Part shown: positions 56,492-64,000 of the stretch, in pieces
How positions within the stretch are numbered: position 1 is the first letter of the stretch
Layout: the number at the start of each line of letters is the position of its first letter
From: Trematomus loennbergii
Lineage: Eukaryota; Chordata; Actinopteri; Perciformes; Nototheniidae
DNA length: 64,000 bases
Reading direction: 5' to 3'
NCBI GenBank assembly: GCA_012861695.1
Contig: JAAOOA010000002.1
Location: forward strand, 41,219,300 to 41,283,299
Notes under the pieces: model-generated
Seen by the model: only the letters and a program-made list of their open reading frames with translations
Database searches by the model: none
Told to the model about the DNA's origin: nothing
Translations under genes and position numbers: made by a program

Positions 56492-59400
56492 GGTCATGAC
56501 ATGGTTGCCAATGATATAGCCTACCACAAACCATGCATGAACAACTTCAAGGCTCAGCGCGTTCCTTCTGGAAAGCCAAGGTTGAATCTTTATGCTGTTG
56601 CATTTAGTCGCCTTGTGGAAGAGCTGGAGGCGCCTCTTTTCTATGACCTGTCAGGATTCCTTGTGAAATCATTGCGTGACCGGTACCGAGAAATTCTGAG
56701 GGAGCTTGGTATCAAAACTGCAGATCAGTACCGATCGACTACACTGAAATTGAAGCTGCAGCAACACTTTGGTGGACGTGTTTCAATTTCACCAGACCTG
56801 TGGTTCAGGCTTCATATGTGCATCAGCTGTACCCCTCGGTGATGCCCTTGAGAAGCTGAGGCGACTAGAAGCAGACCATAAGGAGGACGAGAAATACCAT
56901 GCATTGCGGCAAGCTGCAAAGATTCTTCGAACAGATTGTGTGAATTGCAAGAGGCAAACTCATGAGAAGCGTTCAACTCAGATATCCTTCAAATCTGCTA
57001 ATGACATGGTTCCTGACTCACTCTTCAACTTCACAGCCATGCTGCTTAATGACAAGATACTGGAACTCAATGATGATGGAAGAGTCATTGTTGATCAGCC
57101 AACAGCATAGAAAACCATCATTATGTCACAGCACGTCCTCCAGCATGTTTCTGGTGTATCAACACCTTTGATTGTGCGGGTCCAGGAGGGTGCCAGACTC
57201 CCCACTTCTACCTCGGACAGAAAGAAGACTCTCTCTGATGTTACTGACCTCCCTGCTCCCATGTGTCACGTCTCCGCTAAAGACAGGCAGAGGTCCAGGT
57301 CACTTGAGCATATTGAGAAGCTAGAGAGTCTGGATACTTCCTCAGATGGCACAGCTGAAGACCTGTTACTTATGTGGCACCTAGCAAGAATGGTTACAAC
57401 TTCAGAGTTGCTGGATGTTCCTCCAGATGCAGAAGCAGGACTGCCTGGCTTTTCTGCCTTCTGTGCAGACCTCCACCCACACAGACCGGCCAGTATCATT
57501 GGCTATCTTCCTCTCATCCCAGCATCTCCAACTGATCCTGCTGTCCTGAAAGAAGAAATGAAACGGCTGGTCAAGACATCGCATGCACTGGGAGAAAAGT
57601 ATACCATTATCACTGGAGATCAGGCTACATATGAACTCGCAGTTGCCATCAGAGACAAGCACAGAGATGAGTTTTGCAATGTAGTCCTGGTGCTGGGGGG
57701 ATTTCACCAAGCTCATAACTACATGAAGGCTATTTGCAAGATCATCAGGGATGCAGGTGCAGAGGATATCTTGTTGCAGCTGGTCTGTGTCAGGAAGGGA
57801 CTGCCAAAAAGATGTTTGGTGAGAAGGCTGACTACTACATGCATGCTCTCAGGATCCTCAGTGAGGCCATGTGGCGCTTGTACTGGCAAGCATTTGAGGC
57901 ATGTGCAGCAGACAGAGAAACACAACACTGGCAGTCACAAGTAGAACATGTTGTGAAGATGTTGTTTGAGAAAGACACCACTGCTAATGAGAAGTTAGAG
58001 ATAATTCAGATGTCACGTCCACAGATATCAATCCTACAAGAACAGATGTTACTTTTCCAGGAATCTCTGAATGAGCACCCAACTGCAGTTTTCTGGTCAA
58101 TCTTTCTGGAGATGTCAGACATTCTCCACAGGTTCATCTACTACCAGCGGGAAGGTAACTGGGCAGGACATCTCTGTGAATCAGAACAAATTCTACCTTA
58201 CCTCACTGCAGCAGGACATGGCAGCAGTCTTTGCCTCTGTATTTGGCTGAGATGAAGAAACTGCCAGAGACAGCCACAGAGGCACATGAAGCACTGATGG
58301 CAGGTGCATTTGTTGGAAGGAGAGCAGATAGAAACCACAATGGTGTCTCTCCTGACATGCTTCTGGAGCAGACATATAATGCAGATGCCAAAGAGGCAAG
58401 TGGTCTGGATGGTATTACACTCAATCGTGCTGCCAGGATGAAGTGGGTCTACACAAAACCACTGACTGCAGCTATCTTGCAGAGCTCAAGTCTATGCTGC
58501 ACCTCCATTCCTCCAGCCCCCACATGAATCTGGTTGGAGTCGTGTCAACAGGGATGCAGAGATGGTAGTCAAGGTCATGGCAGCGACCAACCCATTCACG
58601 ACAGCCACACCATCCCTGATCAATATATCAACTGGTGAGTGTGCAGATCCCACAGTCAGGACAACCTGACAAGTGTGAAAGCAGTTGGTTGAAGGCATTG
58701 TCAGAATCACTGTCCAGTGACCAGAAGAAGACAAGTGTTGTAAAGCTAAACACCTTCCATACACAAAACAGGATGAAAAGAAGTCTGGCGGGAAAACCTC
58801 TGCACCTGGCAAGAGCAATGAAGTCACTGCCCTTATGCGCATGACCCAGATCATTGCCAGTGGTGGAGAACTCAACATTGTTGACTTCATAGGCAACCAC
58901 GAGTGCAGTGACCTTCCCCATCCCTCTTCCAGGAAGATGGCAGTATGAGTAAGATCTTGAAAGAGAAGACCAAGTAATCAGCATCCCTGATCTGCCCCAA
59001 GACTGCCTCAAAACAGCAGTAGTCATAGATGCCATGTCCACCATACAACACTGGTCTTTCCACACAGGTGAAGGATTTGGAGTGATCGCTGAGCGATACA
59101 GGCACCTGCTGCTGAATGATGTGCCTCCTGGCACTGACATCATACACTTCTGTTGTGACAGATACAGTACAACCAGCCTCAAGTCAGCTGAGCAGGAACA
59201 GAGATATGCCAGATCCAAACCAGCGAAAGTGTATGAAGTCAGTGAGCAGTACACAGCTCCGGATCCAAAGAGTTTTTTGAAGTGTCTGCTAACAAAGCAA
59301 ACCTGCTGAGCTTCCTTTGTGAGAAGTGGTGTGAGATGAACAACTTGAATCTGGTCTTGGCCCCACTCATCTCTAACAGGGTGGTGGATTCAAGGAAGAG

Positions 59401-60426
59401 ACGAAGAGTGTGATGCTCACAGCAGGGTCTGTTATGGATGTTCCTGCTCTTGAATCAACACAGCAGGAGGCTGACACTAGGATCTTCCACCACACTCTCT
59501 ACAGTGTCCAGAATGAGGAAGTTGACAGAGTTGTCATAGATGCCAATGACACCGACATCATTACCACATGCCTGTACTATGGTGCAACGCACCTCAGCGA
59601 TCTAACAGAGCTGTGGGTGAGAACAGGCCAGAATGCATACCTGCCTATACATAAAATGGTTGTGGCGCTGGGACCTTCACAGTGTTGTGCCATGCCCTTC
59701 ATCCACAGTCTGAGTGGTAGAGATACCACTAGTCATCCATATTTCACTGGCAAGAAGGCATGGTTCAAGAGCAGCATGAGTCTGGACATACCTGCACTTG
59801 AAGAGTTTGGTGAGAACCCTGCCGATGCCATAACAGATGACCTCCTCAATCAGGCACGAGACCTCACCATCACTGTGTATACATCCAAAGCTGATCACTT
59901 TGAGGGTTCTGATCTGGGCAAACTGAGAGCATACAAGTTCCTGAACAACAAATCAACGCTCCTAAAGCTACTAGGAGCTTGCATTTCTGCTGCACCTGAA
60001 AAGAGCTGCGGCAACCATCATTGACAAGAAACACATCGCCAAGCCAGAAATCCCCCCATGCACAGAATTTGGATGGTCTCTGGACCGGTACCATCTACAA
60101 AGCCAGCTTGGCCTGTGTCAATGAACAAGACAATCTCATGTGGATGTCTCAAGGGCTGTCAGAAAAACTGTTCCTGTGCAAAGAATGCAGTTCCATGCTA
60201 CATAGGGTGCCGTTGCCAAGGACTGGCAACCAAATGCAGAAGGATACACTCTGCCACACTTGAGAGCAGTGACAGCTGTGACTCAGAAAAAAAATTTCTG
60301 GGACACTACCATAATACCACCATGTGTACATTGAAAACATTTGTACTGTATATTCAGTGTAGGTTACTTTTTCCCCCTTTCTTCTTAAAACATTCACATT
60401 TTTCTAGTTCTGGGCCATGTGAATGA
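56492..60426 (+). pseudogene. Broken gene, C-terminal segment (PIN/FEN1-like and CXC)
   Basis: Runs GHDMVANDIAYHKPCMNNFK onward. Frame breaks are near 56780, 57766, 58225, 58470, 58665, 58760, 58935, 59275, 59400 and 60000, and there is an in-frame TAG at 57108-57110. Between breaks the reading is clearly protein: GDALEKLRRLEADHKEDEKY, MFGEKADYYMHALRILSEAM, LFEKDTTANEKLEIIQMSRP, EASGLDGITLNRAARMKWVY, KLNTFHTQNR, ALMRMTQIIASGGELNIVDF, then the nuclease-like part (about 59020-59770), AAATIIDKKHIAKPEIPPCT and the CXC cluster. No introns are evident. Confidence 0.75.
60139..60238 (+). other. CXC (Tesmin/TSO1-like) cysteine cluster
   Basis: Nine cysteines in the order C-x-C-x3-C-x3-C-x-C-x6-C-x3-C-x-C-x6-C, starting CGCLKGCQKNCSC. 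CXC domains bind DNA through zinc clusters in Tesmin/TSO1, LIN54 and MSL2. A C-terminal copy on a transposon-like protein would suit DNA recognition; this role is inferred. Confidence 0.65.
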
Positions 60427-60506
60427 TTATTTTGTGTTCAACTTCTGATTATTGTGTCATATCTGTTGATTTGTAGTTAATAACTAATAAGAAAGGATGT
60501 GAAAGT

Positions 60507-60512
60507 AATAAA
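60507..60512 (+). promoter_or_regulatory. Poly(A) signal downstream of the broken gene
   Basis: AATAAA about 220 bp after the CXC-encoding frame in AT-rich, 3' UTR-like sequence. Confidence 0.5.
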
Positions 60513-60741
60513 TGTTTTGCTAAGTTTAACTCAGTTTGCCTTGTCCTATAACATAGAAAACCTTCAATTAAAGGGTTTTGCAAAGAAAGTGGTGGCCATT
60601 TTGAATTTTGCTGCCTGTAGCTTTCCAGTCTGTACACTGAAAAATCTGTAAACATTGCATCAATTCAACTTAGCATCGGCAGCAAACCTTGTGTATATTA
60701 ATGTAAACCCTTCAATATGTTATATAGAAATAATCTTTTAA

Positions 60742-61570
60742 AGGGCCCATGTCATGCTTTTCCGGTATTACCCGTCCCTTGTGTGTTATGAAGGTTTTTA
60801 TGCATGTAAACGGTGTGCAGAGTCACAAACCCTCAAAATACACCCTGTAGCGAGTAAAACTCTAACACAGAAAATACCTCCCCAAAACGTCTCGTTGGAG
60901 ATACGTCATTGTCCATTTGATTCTTCCATTTCGTTCCGGGTACGGCATGATGTCAAGCCGTACCCGGAACGAAATGGACCAATCCGTGGAGCCGTTACGT
61001 TACGTCCGCAGAGCCGTTACGTTAAGCCCCCGCTGATTGGTCCAAATGGACCAATCCACGGACTTCCTCACACACATCTGTGTGCAGGGAGCAGGCAGCT
61101 CAGCTGATTTCTCCTCCCTGGCTGCAGGCTGATAACAGACAGTTGGGATCGCGGCAAAATTCTCTCTGCAGACCCATTCTCACAGCGTTTATCAACCTTT
61201 TTCTTACTCAATATCAAGCACACTTATTGTTTTTACTTCGGCTGTGAGTTTGTGTGTGCTCAGGATGAGTTTGGCTGTGTTTCGCTATGTATCCTAAACA
61301 AGGAAACAACACCTACACGGAGCTCAGCGCGATTCACAACGTCCCGACCAATCAGAGCACACTGTGCTCACAGGGAGGGTGGGGGCTGGAGCTATTGGAG
61401 CTACAACGAGCCGTTAAAGGCAGAGAGTGAAATTCAGTGAATACACGTAGTTTACAGAGTTGCTGTATGAGAAACCAATGTGAGTTTGGAAAAATGCACA
61501 GTATAAATCTATTTTAGTAGACCTCAACAATGGAATTATGATCAGTGGAAATGACCATGACATGGGCCCT
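60742..61570. mobile_element. TTAA-flanked miniature transposon, family D (829 bp)
   Basis: TTAA at 60738-60741 and 61571-61574. Inverted ends are AGGGCCCATGTCATG and, read from the right, AGGGCCCATGTCATGG. The terminal layout is like families B and C, so the same kind of transposase probably moved all three. It contains a perfect 22-bp-arm hairpin at 60925-60978, CCAATCAG-type words and a GTTTATG / GCATGTAAACGGTGTGCAGA block akin to family B. Confidence 0.87.
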
Positions 61571-61576
61571 TTAAGT

Positions 61577-62015
61577 ATATTTACCATAGGCGGATTTTGC
61601 GGGGGGGCATTGCCCCCCCTAGTGGCTGAAATATGTTACAGCATTACTACGTCTAAAACTGTTCCAATACAAATATTTCGTATATCAATATTTTAATAGA
61701 TGTTAAAGCCTCTGCTGTCGCACCTGTTGCACTTGAGCATCTTCAAAAGACTATTTAAAAGGACAGCTATCCAAATCTATACAAGATGCTCCAGTTGGCA
61801 CTGACTGCCTATCGGATCTGCCACCTCTGAGAGAAGTTTTTCTGCAATGAGGAGAATTCGGAACTGGCTGTGGTCAACGATGGGAGGAACAAGATTTTCC
61901 TCACTTGCGGTTATTCACATTGAGGACGATATAACCGCACAGTTGTCACCTGAGGGGATAGTGGACATATATGTGGGATGTACAAAAAGGCGTCTCCTTC
62001 TGCACTAAGGTAGGA
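61577..62015 (+). mobile_element. hAT transposase remnant (C-terminal dimerisation part)
   Basis: Across two or three small frame changes, 61765-61975 reads YPNLYKMLQLALT, SATSERSFSAMRRIRNWL, FSSLAVIHIEDDI and LSPEGIVDIY, the signature of the hAT C-terminal dimerisation region seen in ZMYM1-like transposases. The sequence before it (GGGGGCATTGCCCCCC) resembles an element at 6.05 kb. The catalytic region is absent. Confidence 0.8.
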
Positions 62016-62863
62016 CACTGGTTAATAATATTGTAGCGTGTTCAAGTGTGGAGGCTATTTTTATATAACATTAGAAAGACTGATTCTTATTATTACATTA
62101 TAAGCTTATTATAAGCAAGGTCAGGTGCAGAGACTGAGAGAATACAAAGAGGTAGTCAGAACAGCACATCGCACCAACCTTGAATTTGTATGGGAGCCGC
62201 GCTCCCCTGCAAAGCTAGGAAGCAACATTATGGTTTTCCACTATATCTGAAGAAACGTTAGAGAAAACTAATTACGTATGATAGAGACAGAGTAGGGAGG
62301 GACTTCGCCAGCCGGCCGAATGCTGATTGGAGGATTGTGTTGCCAAGAGACTCTGTCTGAGTCTGTGCACCAACCAAAGAGAACCAAGTCTAAACCGCGG
62401 TATCTCTTCATCTAGTCTTAACCAATCATAAATGTACGGGCAACGCCCTGTGTAATAAAATGTATTGTCGCACGAGGTTCGAGGCTCTTTACGGATTTGG
62501 TGGTTACAGATTACAGCTTTGCTGCCTGTGATTTCCAAGACGTGATGAGTCCTTGGCCAAGTAATATATATATTTTGCTCTCTTTACAATAAATAGTTAA
62601 ACTTAGAAGTTGTCTGTCTTTTCTGGAATTATGAACCCAACACAAGTAACCAAGGGATATAGTAGTTCTCAAATATGCATAGGGACCGCCCCTTCCATAT
62701 GAGTGTGTGTGTACGGCGGGCATGAGGCGTGCATGGCGGGACGAGTTGTGTTCGTATGTGGAAAAGTCATACTCAGTGCGTTGAACGCTGGCTTTATTGC
62801 TACTGTATCCGTAGCACCCCACGCAATAGTTGGGACTGTGTAAAAAAGGTTTGCCCCCCCAAA
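62016..62863. other. Repeat-derived sequence without recognised gene
   Basis: No coding signal. Minus-strand frames of 88 and 181 codons cross this stretch and the inverted repeat, but they have no motif. A CAATAAATAGTT poly(A)-like word is at 62588. Confidence 0.35.
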
Positions 62864-63273
62864 CAAACAATCTAGAGGAGCACAAGTGCATTGCTTGAAA
62901 TGGATTTCGCTTTGGAGAGACAAAAAAGGCACAGCGCCATCTAGTGGCCTTATTGAGAACAGGATTAACCAAGGCATCACCTGAAAGCTTATTTTCTGCT
63001 CTTTCAATAGGTTGGCTCAGTTTGTCTTTACTATGAACTGTCACAGAGATATTCAATCAGAAAGAGAATGATGGCATCTGATCCAGCCAGAATTTTTTTT
63101 CATATATATATATATATATATACATTGTTTGGACCCTCACTGTAGCTTTCCAGTAGCTAGTTGACCGGGTTGTCCACCCAGGTTGTGATCCTTGAAGGTC
63201 CTAGATATCATTTCTGGTGGACAACCTTTTACAACATTCCATGTCTGTAAAATGACTTTGCCCCCTGGGTATG
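62864..63273. repeat. Right arm of ~410-bp inverted repeat
   Basis: Inverse of 50211-50629. The outer end TTGCCCCCTGGGTATG mirrors the left CATACCCAGGGGGCAA. It differs by a TA microsatellite (63102-63122) and by a short CATCTAGTGGCC variant. No clear direct duplication is visible just outside either arm. Confidence 0.85.
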
Positions 63274-64000
63274 ACTTCCCAATAGCCAATCATATCATTG
63301 CTGTCCAACTTGAAGGTGGTCCTTTCTCTTCTTCTCTCAGTTGTCCTTCCAGGGTAGAATCGATGCAAGCTTCCTACGCCCCCCATTCCCCCCAAAGTCT
63401 CAAAAATGCTACAACTACTGTCACAAACTGGATGAATGTGAAGTATGTTGTTAAAGGAGGATGAAAGCGTAATTAAGGAGCACTATTGGAGTGACTTTGA
63501 TGGCTATTGGACTCAGGATTAATTAATTTGGATTCCCGCTGTATGAAGAAATTAAAGGACGGCGTAAGTGGAAACAATTCACAAAGGGATTAAACTGTTT
63601 AAAACACATGCTCAAAGTAAACCAGATTTTGCCGATGTGTTTATGTGGATTCATAAATCGTAAATAATCTACGAAATGGAGGAGACCGATCTGATCGGAG
63701 CAACTGTGACAAATAATCCAACTGAAACCGGCATGGACAATGACTATGTTTTAAAAATGCGCTTATCCAGACAAGCCTGGTTTGGACACTTTACGGGCAG
63801 AAGAAACATTTCTATTAAAGAAAAAATTATACATTTCTGTCTTTTTATGCCTTTAAAGGTGGGTTAGGTAAGTTTGAGAAACCGACTCGAGATACACTTT
63901 TTGTTATATTCCATGGAATGCTCTTAAAATCCCGATAGCAATGAATATCTTAAGTGCTTAAAAAATGTCATCTGTGGAAGCCGTAGTACTGTAAAAAGCA
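63274..64000. other. Flank right of the inverted repeat, no gene identified
   Basis: A CCAAT-like motif and CAATCATATCATTGCTGTCC occur just outside the arm. A 63-codon frame (63676-63867, MEETDLIGATVTNNPTETGM) is open but unrecognised; it is followed by GGTGGGTTAGGTAAGTTTGA, which resembles the start of a dispersed fish repeat. This and 50094-50210 may be two parts of one older element. Confidence 0.3.

Larger units (their letters stand above)
51658..60426 (+). pseudogene. Broken transposon-type gene: Cys/His cluster, PIN/FEN1-like region, CXC domain
   Basis: Host-gene segments 51658-51960, 52451-52651, 54072-54149 and 56492-60426 connect in frame at the insertion sites when the inserted elements are discounted, giving about 1,450 codons. 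In order: N-terminal cysteines (EPCKKSC, KCLIC), a WYL...YVEKKR segment, CVICNKQW with a later YHKPCMNNF (likely Zn-binding C2HC), a central region (GDQATYELAVAIRDKHRDEF, VLGGFHQAHNYMK), a region like FEN1/PIN nucleases (DAMSTIQHWSFHTGEGFG; QQEADTRIFHHTL; VIDANDTDIIT; SLSGRDTTSH), and a CXC cluster at 60139-60238 (CGCLKGCQKNCSCAKN). I know similar multicopy proteins from fish and marine invertebrates, without a settled name. Many single-base indels, a TAG at 57108 and three insertions make this copy inactive. Confidence 0.72.

Noticed and set aside
57266..57716. Minus-strand frames of 77 and 104 codons
   Set aside because: Antisense shadows of the broken transposon-type gene.
62511..63056. 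181-codon minus-strand frame
   Set aside because: Lies largely in the right inverted-repeat arm; the matching left arm does not keep the frame open.

Overview
The window reads as AT-rich, repeat-laden nuclear DNA of a teleost fish, probably a percomorph. The basis is a ZP3-like egg-coat gene and an ALDH3 gene with spliced exons, a U4 snRNA relic, L2/CR1-type LINEs, a tRNA-derived SINE, and many nested hAT-type and TTAA-flanked miniature elements of kinds common in fish. No bacterial, organellar or CRISPR signal was seen.

Layout. (1) 1-25.3 kb: intergenic, no convincing exon. It holds several miniature transposons, dispersed repeats, and one tract (about 13.8-14.6 kb) that looks like conserved regulatory DNA. 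(2) 25.3-26.9 kb, minus strand: a two-exon ZP3-like gene coding only for a signal peptide and the ZP-N half of a ZP module. The second intron's donor appears mutated, so the frame stops there. (3) 27.1 kb: a 5' fragment of U4 snRNA. (4) 27.2-34.3 kb: intergenic, with a perfect RFX X-box, a long CA microsatellite and one unidentified possible exon. (5) 34.3-43.6 kb, minus strand: nine coding exons of an ALDH3-family aldehyde dehydrogenase with a C-terminal membrane anchor. Splice sites and catalytic residues are intact, but three exons each lack one or two bases. Its introns hold a SINE, a 5'-truncated LINE, a hAT relic and nested miniature elements. (6) 44.28-45.70 kb: a 1.4-kb long-inverted-repeat element with 9-bp target duplications around a ~152-bp minisatellite. 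(7) 48.5-50.0 kb: a LINE 3' end split by a hAT-like element with an 8-bp duplication. (8) 50.2-63.3 kb: the most unusual part, a ~13-kb block bounded by ~410-bp inverted repeats. Inside is a broken large gene (roughly 1,450 codons once insertions are discounted) with cysteine/histidine clusters, a predicted PIN/FEN1-like nuclease region and a Tesmin/TSO1-type CXC cluster. The gene is split by a TTAA-flanked miniature element, a hAT-like element that itself contains another, and an L2 LINE. It may be a large DNA transposon with its own gene, or a decayed multicopy gene inside a repeat patchwork.

The two host genes show no functional link. ZP3-like proteins belong to the egg envelope; ALDH3 enzymes oxidise fatty and aromatic aldehydes. 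The rest is mostly a record of repeated transposon insertion, often one element inside another. All homology calls are from recognition of motifs by eye; no database search was run.
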